Shown here one piece after another: positions 5,732-10,941 of a DNA stretch of 10,941 nt. The position numbers and the translations under genes are program-made. Location of the stretch: NCBI GenBank assembly GCA_027298165.1, contig JAPUGN010000166.1:1-10941 (forward strand), read 5' to 3'. Source of the DNA: Nitrospinota bacterium. Its GTDB lineage: Bacteria > Nitrospinota > Nitrospinia > Nitrospinales > Nitrospinaceae. Under the pieces are notes generated by a model. The model did no database searches, was not told the origin of the DNA, and saw only the letters and a program-made list of their open reading frames with translations. How positions within the stretch are numbered: position 1 is the first letter of the stretch; every line of letters begins with the position of its first letter.

Positions 5732-6049
5732 TTATGGAAAGAGTCCGGGGATTTTGATGCCGCCGGTGAGTTTGCTCATCTCTGCCTGCGCGAGGTCCTT
5801 TACCTTGCGGTGGGCTTCATTGACGGCGCCGGCCACCAGGTCCTCCAGAATGGCGCGGTCCTGCATGTTGATCAGTTCATCGTCGATGTGAATGTGCAGA
5901 ATTTCGTTGAGGCCGTTGGCGGTAATCTTTACCATACCGCCGCCGGTGGAGGCCTCGACCTGTTTTTTGGCGAGCTCTTCCTGCATTTCAGCCATTTTGG
6001 ATTTCATCTCAGCCGCCTGCTTGAACATGTCGCCCATACCTTTAAACAT
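5732..6049 (-). CDS. ybaB: YbaB/EbfC family nucleoid-associated protein
   Basis: A 105-residue protein: an N-terminal helix rich in Met, Lys and Glu (MFKGMGDMFKQAAEMKSKMAE is its start), then a sheet with VKITANGLNEILHIHIDDEL and a C-terminal helix. This is the tweezer-like dimer fold of YbaB/EbfC, which binds DNA and coats the nucleoid. Its place between dnaX and recR is the standard one. The ATG at 6049 is preceded by AAGAGGGAT (6052-6059 on the + strand copy), a good ribosome-binding site; an in-frame TTG further upstream at 6106 would add 19 residues encoded by a dispersed repeat and is rejected. Confidence 0.94.
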   Translation of the reverse strand: MFKGMGDMFKQAAEMKSKMAEMQEELAKKQVEASTGGGMVKITANGLNEILHIHIDDELINMQDRAILEDLVAGAVNEAHRKVKDLAQAEMSKLTGGIKIPGLFP

Positions 6050-6069
6050 AATCCCTCTTATAAATTCGC

Positions 6070-6167
6070 ACGGCGAACCGCCGCGGATAATTTTAAAACT
6101 TTCCAAATGCGCCCAATGATTTTCTCTCGTCGGTAACGATCAGCCAGTCGCCTCCTCCGCCAGGGGA
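6070..6167 (+). repeat. Dispersed modular repeat, copy A (between dnaX and ybaB)
   Basis: A GGCG-AAC-CGCC palindrome (6072-6082) followed by a core of about 67 bp (6086-6152) running from GATAATTTTAAAAC through TGCGCCCA to GGTAACGATCAGCCAGTCGCC. The same order, palindrome then core, occurs at 9780-9861, 10046-10127 and 10423-10500. It ends next to the dnaX stop codon and is absent from the proteins themselves. Confidence 0.7.
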
Positions 6168-7850
6168 TTAACGGATGACGATACCGCCAAAAACATCCAG
6201 CGCGTCTTTTAAGACTTCTTCCTCCGATGCGGACCCCTTGTTACCGGATCCTTGGTTCTTGGAGGGTTCCGGCTCGGCCGCCTCCGGCGTGTTGACTGCC
6301 GGATCGGATGAAGCCAACTGCAGTTTTATTTTAATGTCCGGCTTACCGCACACTTCCGCCACCGCTTCTTTCAAAACCTCAAAGTTCTCTTCCTTTTCCA
6401 CCAAACCCAAAGTGTAGGGATCGCGAAAACTGAGGCGCATCTCTTTGGCGTCGAGCGCGGTCATTCGGCAGTTGTCGAGATAAGTGCCGAGCGGGCGCTT
6501 GATGGCCCCGGCGGCGGAGCGGATTTTCTGCCACGCCCCCTCTGCCGAGGGAGGCAACTGGTTGACCGTTGACGCCTGACGACGGTCTCCCGGCACATTT
6601 GGAGGATCCACCGGCTCGTCGCGTTTCGGCGCGGGTTGTGCGGGAGCGGCTTCCGCTTTGCGCAGGGCGGGTGCTGAGCTCCGCACGGGTGGCGGCGCGC
6701 TTTGTCCGGACGGAGGTTCCATCCGGTTGATCTGGTCGATCAACGCATCGATTTCCTGGAGCGGCCTCACATCCGTCAACCGCAGTACCGCCATCTCGAA
6801 CAACATCTGCGGCAGGGACGAACGTTTCATTTCCATTTCCGCCCTTGACAGCACGTAGAACATCTGTTGCAACTCATCCGGTTGCAATGCGCCGGCCTGC
6901 TTCTTAAGCGTGTCCAGATGAACGGCTTGCCCGGACAATAACGATTCGGCGTTCGCCGCCACCTTCACCAACATCAGGTTGCGCAGGTATTCGATGAGGT
7001 CGCGGCAGAAGTAACCGAGGTCCTTGCCGTGTTCGATGACTTCTTTCACTTGCTGTAGTAACCCTGCGGCGTCTTTCTGAATCACGCAGTCGATAAATGT
7101 GGACAGCGCGTTCTGGCCGACGACGCCCAGGACCGACTCCACCGCGCCGGATTCGACCTCTTTGCCGCAGAATGCGATGACCTGGTCCAGCAGGCTTTGT
7201 GCGTCGCGCATGCTGCCGGCGCCGTTTTTTGCGATTTCTTCCAGGCTGTGTGCATCGATGGTGATGCTGTCGTGTTCGCAGATGGCTTTCAGCTGGTCGA
7301 TGATCTGTTGCTGGGTCAGTGGTTTGAATTCGAAGCACTGGCACCGCGACAGAATGGTTTCCGGAATTTTGATCAGCTCGGTGGTTGCGAAAATAAACAC
7401 CACCTTCGGCGGCGGCTCTTCCAGCGTTTTGAGCAGGGCGTTGAACGCTTCTTTTGTCAGCATGTGCACTTCGTCGATGATGTAGACCTTGAAACGGCAG
7501 GCCGACGTGCTGTACTGCACGTTTTCGATCAGATCGCGCACTTCGTTGATACCGCGGTTTGAGGCGCCGTCGATTTCCAGCACGTCAACGCTGTAGCCGT
7601 CGCGGATCTCCTGGCAAAAATTGCATTGATCGCAGGGCTCGGGCGTGGGTCCCTGTTCGCAGTTGAGCGCTTTGGCGAGCAGGCGGGCGGTGGTGGTTTT
7701 ACCGACGCCGCGGGTGCCGGAAAACAGATAGGCGTGCGCCACGCGGTCCATTGCGATGGCGTTGTGGAGGGTGCGGACGATATGCTCCTGTCCGATCAGC
7801 TCCGAGAACTTCTGGGGCCGCCATTTGCGGGCCGATACCTGGAACTCCAT
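6168..7850 (-). CDS. dnaX: DNA polymerase III subunit gamma/tau
   Basis: A 560-residue clamp-loader ATPase. It begins with the family's MEFQVSARKWRPQKF, then Walker A GTRGVGKT (45-52), four zinc-ligand cysteines (C64, C73, C76, C79), Walker B VYIIDEVHM (122-130), sensor-1 FATTE (154-158) and the SRC motif with arginine finger R169. Domain III follows, then a Pro/Ala-rich linker (about 375-440) and a tau-like C-terminal domain. It loads the beta clamp and, through tau, couples polymerase cores. I see no A-rich slippery site for a gamma-producing frameshift. The ATG at 7850 matches the family start; a TTG three codons upstream is less likely, and neither has a clear Shine-Dalgarno. SRP RNA lies just upstream and ybaB downstream after a dispersed repeat. 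Confidence 0.97.
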   Translation of the reverse strand: MEFQVSARKWRPQKFSELIGQEHIVRTLHNAIAMDRVAHAYLFSGTRGVGKTTTARLLAKALNCEQGPTPEPCDQCNFCQEIRDGYSVDVLEIDGASNRGINEVRDLIENVQYSTSACRFKVYIIDEVHMLTKEAFNALLKTLEEPPPKVVFIFATTELIKIPETILSRCQCFEFKPLTQQQIIDQLKAICEHDSITIDAHSLEEIAKNGAGSMRDAQSLLDQVIAFCGKEVESGAVESVLGVVGQNALSTFIDCVIQKDAAGLLQQVKEVIEHGKDLGYFCRDLIEYLRNLMLVKVAANAESLLSGQAVHLDTLKKQAGALQPDELQQMFYVLSRAEMEMKRSSLPQMLFEMAVLRLTDVRPLQEIDALIDQINRMEPPSGQSAPPPVRSSAPALRKAEAAPAQPAPKRDEPVDPPNVPGDRRQASTVNQLPPSAEGAWQKIRSAAGAIKRPLGTYLDNCRMTALDAKEMRLSFRDPYTLGLVEKEENFEVLKEAVAEVCGKPDIKIKLQLASSDPAVNTPEAAEPEPSKNQGSGNKGSASEEEVLKDALDVFGGIVIR

Positions 7851-7892
7851 AATTATCAATGAGTTGGGATGGGGATAAAGTCAAAGGCAGAA

Positions 7893-7989
7893 TTGCTGGG
7901 GATCTCACAGCACCCAGGGATACTTGCTACCGCTGCTTCCTTCCGGACCTGACGGGATTCGCAAGGCCTCGTTGCGTGAGGCCCAACAA
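7893..7989 (-). ncRNA. ffs: Signal recognition particle RNA, small bacterial (4.5S) type
   Basis: The - strand contains the diagnostic SRP domain IV core, GTCAGGTCCGGAAGGAAGCA, bounded by TTGC/GCAA. The outer arms pair: TTGTTGGG near the 5' end with CCCCAGCAA at the 3' end, and CTCAC with GTGAG. This gives a hairpin of about 97 nt with no Alu domain. It binds Ffh and guides nascent membrane and secreted proteins to FtsY at the inner membrane. The ends are set by pairing, within a few nucleotides. ffs directly before dnaX is a known arrangement. Confidence 0.93.
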
Positions 7990-8016
7990 GACTGCCATTT
8001 CGCATTCTTATGGACG

Positions 8017-8045
8017 ATTGTATATCAGATAGGGGACGGAAACAA
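8017..8045 (-). promoter_or_regulatory. Candidate promoter for ffs(-dnaX)
   Basis: On the - strand, TTGTTT (8040-8045) and TACAAT (8017-8022) are 17 bp apart. The -10 matches 5 of 6 positions; the -35 only 3. Transcription would begin near 8010, leaving a leader of about 20 nt to be trimmed from the SRP RNA, as happens in E. coli. Confidence 0.45.
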
Positions 8046-8047
8046 AC

Positions 8048-8476
8048 TTAAGGTTGACCCGTTTCGTCGGGGGCCAGGGAGGATTTTTCTTCACCTAGCC
8101 GGGCTAAGTCCTCGCTCCGGAAGCCTATGCGTTTGGGCTCTTTATGGCCCTCGCGCCGGGCCATGACGGTGAGCATGACGTTGGTCTGGGTGACGTGTTG
8201 CATCAGCTTGATCGGCTCGCCGGAAGTCGACGCTCCGTAAAAAATGATCATGTCGTTGCCGTGGTAACCGATGCCGCCGATGTAAAACGGCTTGTCCCCG
8301 AACGCGACCATGGATGCGCCCACTTCCTGATCCTTACTGAGGGCCCGCTCGAAATCAGCGATATGGGCCATCAGCTTCTTGAACATGCACTCGGCCGCCG
8401 ACGGAACCCCTGGAATCGGGATGTCACAAGCGACAGTCAGATTGGGAGTGGGAACGAGAGGCTGTGGGTCGGTCAT
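8048..8476 (-). CDS. DUF6173 family protein
   Basis: A 142-residue soluble protein without signal peptide. After a proline-rich start it has FKKLMAHIADFERAL, then EVGASMVAFGDKPFYIGGIG, a YHGNDMIIFYGASTSGEPIK segment and LMQHVTQTNVMLTVMARR, ending RRIGF-like (PKRIGF). This order matches my memory of DUF6173, a family with no assigned function. A ribosome-binding site TTGAGGT lies upstream of the ATG at 8476. It is 60 bp downstream of the exported protein at 8537-8938 on the same strand and could share its transcript; its stop abuts the putative ffs promoter. The tail of about 25 charged residues is poorly conserved in type. Confidence 0.72.
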   Translation of the reverse strand: MTDPQPLVPTPNLTVACDIPIPGVPSAAECMFKKLMAHIADFERALSKDQEVGASMVAFGDKPFYIGGIGYHGNDMIIFYGASTSGEPIKLMQHVTQTNVMLTVMARREGHKEPKRIGFRSEDLARLGEEKSSLAPDETGQP

Positions 8477-8536
8477 GGCAATACCTCAATTCTAATATTT
8501 ATGAAGTTATGTCGGGTTGAGGAGCCTGAGTTTACA

Positions 8537-8938
8537 TTATTTTGTGGCTTTCTCAAAATAGGACTGCATGTTTGGGTCATAGACAAAAAAATATTCCCGG
8601 GGCGGGTCCACTCCGTTGAACATGATAATCGACCATTGGTATTCGCGGTTCTTCAGCGACCAGGGATGAATCACGCCGTTTACGGAAAACTCAAACTCCA
8701 GCTCCTGACTATCCACAATGGGGATACCCAGCTTTTCTATCTCTTTTTCAATCCTGTATGAATAGTAAGTGCCATGATCGACCCAATGCGCATATCCTTC
8801 TTTACCAAATTGTTTATCCGCAATTTTAATTTCTTCAGCTGTGGGACCGACGGATATCGCCACCGGCTCCGTAAACGGTTCTGCCCATACCGGGCTGGCA
8901 AACAGCAGGAAGGCGATGATTGGAATGAGTCCCTTCAT
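8537..8938 (-). CDS. Exported protein of unknown function
   Basis: I do not recognise this 133-residue protein. Residues 1-19 are a signal peptide (MKGLIPIIAFLLFASPVWA before EPF). The mature part is a single small domain with many aromatic residues: AHWVDHGTYYSYRIEKEIEK, then an ELEFEFSVNG strand, HPWSLKNREYQWSIIMFNG and PPREYFFVYDP. There are no cysteines, so no disulfides or lipid anchor, and no transmembrane helix beyond the signal. The ATG at 8938 starts the signal peptide; the upstream sequence has only a weak GGGT ribosome-binding site. It lies 44 bp after a second exported protein on the same strand, suggesting a small operon. Confidence 0.75.
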   Translation of the reverse strand: MKGLIPIIAFLLFASPVWAEPFTEPVAISVGPTAEEIKIADKQFGKEGYAHWVDHGTYYSYRIEKEIEKLGIPIVDSQELEFEFSVNGVIHPWSLKNREYQWSIIMFNGVDPPREYFFVYDPNMQSYFEKATK

Positions 8939-8982
8939 TTACCCATGGTAAGCCAGGCCATCTGCAAATTTAAATAGAATCG

Positions 8983-9723
8983 CTACTTCTTACTTTTCTT
9001 TAATTGAAATTCCTTACCGTCGTATTCAAAGACCAACGGCCGGCCCTTCATTCTTTTCACCAGCCGGTCTTTACGCCCACCGGGATCGAAAACCAGATCT
9101 GTGTGAAATTCAACCCTGAGCTTGTTCCCGCTCAATTTAAGGATCGCGTCGGGGATGGGGTTGATCGTGGTCTCCTCCGTGGGTTTGGCGACACTAAGGG
9201 TGCCAAGATATTTTAATTTATCTTTCCGAATCTCATAAGCGACGACACCCCAGCTGTATTCCGCCCCGGTATCACCCAGGATAATGACCCTGTCCTTAGA
9301 CGTAAAAAATGTGGGTTGCAAAATATAGCTGTCCATCATGCCGCGGCTTTGATCCAGCAGGATCAATCCTTTGGGAGTTTTCCGGATGAGCAGAAAACGC
9401 TTGCCGAAATCCTGCGCGGTTCCGGGCACGCTGTTGGACACCATTATGAAAAGATCCGGACGGCCCGGGCAGGCATAAACCCCGGCATAGCTCTTTGTCT
9501 CTTTATAGAGTTGATTGTTAAATCGGTAAAGGGCTTCCGCCTTTTTCCGGGACAAATGGTCGTCATATTCCCAATGAAAATGTTTATTAAATTGAACTTC
9601 GATCATTTGAGGTTGGATGCGTTGGAACGGGGTGTCTCCTCCCGAAAAGCCACTTTCTGCAAGCACTCCCCCCAGCAGGAGTGTGACCATCACAAAGAAA
9701 TTCAAAGGAGGTTTTTTGCGCAC
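8983..9723 (-). CDS. Exported protein of unknown function
   Basis: I do not recognise this 246-residue protein. A GTG start at 9723 gives RKK followed by a hydrophobic stretch (FFVMVTLLLGGVLA) and a likely cleavage near residue 22. An internal ATG (codon 12) would delete the positive n-region, so GTG is preferred. The mature part is rich in beta strands, with YAGVYACPGRPDLFIMVSNS, GKRFLLIRKTPKGLILLD, DRVIILGDTGAEYSWGVVAYE and a basic tail KEFQLKKSKK. It has a single Cys, no lipobox and no further transmembrane segment, so it is probably periplasmic. It is the first of three - strand genes (with 8537-8938 and 8048-8476) that may be cotranscribed. No enzymatic motif is visible. Confidence 0.78.
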   Translation of the reverse strand: MRKKPPLNFFVMVTLLLGGVLAESGFSGGDTPFQRIQPQMIEVQFNKHFHWEYDDHLSRKKAEALYRFNNQLYKETKSYAGVYACPGRPDLFIMVSNSVPGTAQDFGKRFLLIRKTPKGLILLDQSRGMMDSYILQPTFFTSKDRVIILGDTGAEYSWGVVAYEIRKDKLKYLGTLSVAKPTEETTINPIPDAILKLSGNKLRVEFHTDLVFDPGGRKDRLVKRMKGRPLVFEYDGKEFQLKKSKK

Positions 9724-9763
9724 GGATCATTTATCCCCATAAAAGGGAAGATAAGAAGGGAGG

Positions 9764-9878
9764 ACCAGCGTGACGCGGGGCGGAGTACCTCCGCAGGTAA
9801 ATTTATAACCTTAAATTGCGCCCAGTGATTATCGTTTGCCGGTAACGGCCAGCAAGTGACCTCTCCTCGTAAGAGGAG
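9764..9878 (+). repeat. Dispersed modular repeat, copy B (abuts tRNA-Ser 3' end)
   Basis: Order of modules: CCAGCG-type palindrome (about 9764-9776), GCGGAG-TAC-CTCCGC palindrome (9780-9794), core (about 9796-9861, with AAATTGCGCCCAGTGATTAT and GCCGGTAACGGCCAGCAAGT), then hairpin CTCCTC-GTAA-GAGGAG (9863-9878). The hairpin ends exactly at the discriminator base of tRNA-Ser(GGA). Confidence 0.7.
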
Positions 9879-9966
9879 CGGAGAGGGTGGGATTCGAACC
9901 CACGGTAGGGTATAAGCCTACACACGCTTTCCAAGCGTGCGCCTTCAACCGCTCGGCCACCTCTCC
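9879..9966 (-). tRNA. tRNA-Ser(GGA)
   Basis: An 88-nt class II tRNA: acceptor GGAGAGG/CCTCTCC, TGGCCGAGCGGTTGAAGGC D-region, anticodon loop CTTGGAA with anticodon GGA in stem ACGCTTGGAAAGCGT, a long variable arm (GTAGG/CCTAC), T-arm GTGGG-TTCGAAT-CCCAC, discriminator G73. CCA is not encoded. It reads UCC and UCU. Confidence 0.95.
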
Positions 9967-10024
9967 GTTGTCCTTTTTGAAACAGGGGGGAAGGGGAACA
10001 GAGAATATATAACCCCATCTGGTT

Positions 10025-10141
10025 CCTCCCCTGGATAAGGGGAGGGCGGCGAATCTCCGCTGATTACTTAAAACCCAGAATTGCGCCCGAGGATCATCGC
10101 TCGCCGTTAACGATCAGCCAGTTACCCCCCTCGTAAGAGGG
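10025..10141 (+). repeat. Dispersed modular repeat, copy C
   Basis: Hairpin CCTCCCCT-GGATA-AGGGGAGG (10025-10045), imperfect GCGG-type palindrome (10047-10060), core (about 10062-10127, with GAATTGCGCCCGAGGATCAT and CGTTAACGATCAGCCAGTTA), then hairpin CCCTC-GTAA-GAGGG (10128-10141). Copy D follows immediately. The core matches copies A and B base for base over most of its right half. Confidence 0.7.
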
Positions 10142-10142
10142 C

Positions 10143-10250
10143 GGCGAACCGCCACGGGCCAGCGTAACGCTGGACCCAAATTCTAAATTGCGCTCCAGAG
10201 GTAGCGCTTGCCGTCCAGGGTAAGCAAGTCTCTTCTCCCCGTGAGGGGAG
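10143..10250 (+). repeat. Dispersed modular repeat, copy D (abuts tRNA-Ser 3' end)
   Basis: GGCG-AAC-CGCC (10143-10153), CCAGCGT-A-ACGCTGG (10159-10173), a diverged core (TTCTAAATTGCGCTCC, with TTGCCGTCCAGGGTAAGCAA), then hairpin CTCCCC-GTGA-GGGGAG (10235-10250). The last hairpin ends exactly at the discriminator of tRNA-Ser(CGA), as copy B does at tRNA-Ser(GGA). Confidence 0.65.
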
Positions 10251-10336
<86 letters not shown>

Positions 10337-10343
10337 AGATATA

Positions 10344-10420
10344 TGGCGCGCCCAGGAGGACTCGAACCTCCGACCTACGGTTCCGCAAACCGTCGCTCTA
10401 TCCAGCTGAGCCATGGGCGC
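10344..10420 (-). tRNA. tRNA-Arg(GCG)
   Basis: A 77-nt tRNA: acceptor GCGCCCA/TGGGCGC, GCTCAGCTGGATAGAGC D-arm, anticodon arm ACGGT-TTGCGGA-ACCGT, variable AGGTC, T-arm GGAGG-TTCGAGT-CCTCC, discriminator G and an encoded CCA (10344-10346). The loop gives anticodon GCG, which reads CGC and CGU. Only 7 bp separate it from tRNA-Ser(CGA). Confidence 0.93.
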
Positions 10421-10549
10421 ATGCGGCGAATCGCCGCGGATTATTTTAAAACTCTAAACTGCGCAAGGGGACCATCGAAAGCCAGCAACGGTCAGACCCG
10501 TATCCCCTCCAAGCCAAACTGGGTCCAGCGTCACGCTGGTCGGGCATGG
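10421..10549 (+). repeat. Dispersed modular repeat, copy E
   Basis: GCGGCG-AAT-CGCCGC (10423-10437), core left half GATTATTTTAAAACTCTAAA (from 10439) very close to copy A, a diverged right half, then CCAGCGT-C-ACGCTGG (10525-10539), the same palindrome as in copy D with a different centre base. It fills the gap between tRNA-Arg and the DUF2155 gene. Confidence 0.65.
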
Positions 10550-10554
10550 ACCGG

Positions 10555-10941
10555 TTAACTGGTCGGCGCAGGGACAAAATCCATCAATTGCAGGCTGTAG
10601 CGCTCGTGCTCGAACGCGTACAAACTGGGATACTTGGCAAAGGTCCAGCCGTTGTAAATTTCCTTGCCGTTGTCAGTGATCACCAGATGGATCGCCGGGT
10701 TGCCCAGTTCGTTGTCCATCGAGGTGTAGTGGGCCTGGCCCAGCACAAAATTCGGAAAAAACTCACCAGCACTGACGGTGATGCCGCTGTTCCCGAGTTT
10801 GAACGTGGCACCCAGATCGACCGTCTGCATGTGGTTGCGTTCTTCATCCAATTTGTCGCGGACGAGTATTTTAACCGCTTTCCATTTGCCTGCAACAATT
10901 TTCGGAACGATTATTTCGCGGTGGACGCTTTTCTGGTCTTC
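10555..10941 (-). CDS. DUF2155 domain protein, 5' end outside the window
   Basis: The - strand frame is open from the window edge to the TAA at 10555-10557, giving 128 C-terminal residues; the gene's start is missing. It shows the DUF2155 pattern: GKWKAVKILVRDK, LGATFKLGNSGITVSAGEFFP, FVLGQAHYTSMDNELGNPAI, EIYNGWTFAKYPSLYAFEHE and a short tail after RYSLQLM. Members are usually small exported proteins whose N-terminus carries a signal peptide; that part cannot be seen here. Function is not known. A TTG at 10851 could be mistaken for a start, but the coding pattern clearly continues upstream of it. Downstream is repeat copy E, with no clear intrinsic terminator. Confidence 0.88.
   Translation of the reverse strand, partial: EDQKSVHREIIVPKIVAGKWKAVKILVRDKLDEERNHMQTVDLGATFKLGNSGITVSAGEFFPNFVLGQAHYTSMDNELGNPAIHLVITDNGKEIYNGWTFAKYPSLYAFEHERYSLQLMDFVPAPTS

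Noticed and set aside
6168..7850. Programmed frameshift in dnaX producing gamma
   Set aside because: No A-AAA-AAG-like slippery run was seen on the coding strand near the domain III/IV junction.

Overview
The window looks like chromosomal DNA of a Gram-negative bacterium of moderate to high GC. The best guess is a Nitrospina-like or deltaproteobacterial-grade lineage. The grounds are the ffs-dnaX-ybaB-recR order, a DUF2155 protein, a sigma/DUF3619/DUF3106 cluster, several Sec signal peptides and tRNA genes of bacterial type. The taxonomic call is inference; nothing here fixes it.

Left part (1-4620, all + strand). A stand-alone receiver-domain response regulator (158-601) sits behind a good sigma-54-type promoter match and is followed 22 bp later by a ketopantoate-reductase-family protein (624-1580). 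Then comes an envelope-directed cluster. An exported 11-residue-repeat protein (1734-2150) with its own terminator is followed by a tightly packed operon: an ECF-like sigma factor (2224-2775), a one-TM DUF3619-type protein overlapping it by ATGA (2772-3110), a short very acidic exported protein with no ordinary start codon (about 3118-3375), and a very basic exported DUF3106 protein (3353-3916). A second exported 11-residue-repeat protein, clearly a paralogue of the first, follows (4077-4544) and ends at a bidirectional terminator. The simplest reading is a sigma-controlled set of small charged helical periplasmic proteins. Their function is unknown.

Middle (4620-8050, - strand). tRNA-Asn(GUU), a repeat-rich spacer, then, in transcription order from the right, SRP RNA (ffs), dnaX, ybaB and recR. 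These are housekeeping genes for protein targeting, the replication clamp loader, a nucleoid-associated protein and recombination repair. A dispersed repeat lies between dnaX and ybaB.

Right (8048-10941, - strand). A DUF6173 protein, two exported proteins of unknown function, then three tRNA genes (Ser-GGA, Ser-CGA, Arg-GCG) embedded in copies of a modular intergenic repeat, and finally the 3' part of a DUF2155 gene that runs off the window.

The most interesting signals are (i) the paralogous 11-residue-repeat proteins flanking the sigma/DUF3619/DUF3106 operon, with the unrecognised acidic partner gene inside it, and (ii) a modular palindromic repeat family, several copies of which form hairpins with GNRA-type loops and covarying stems. 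The tRNA-Arg(GCG) and the serine tRNA with U73 are smaller oddities.
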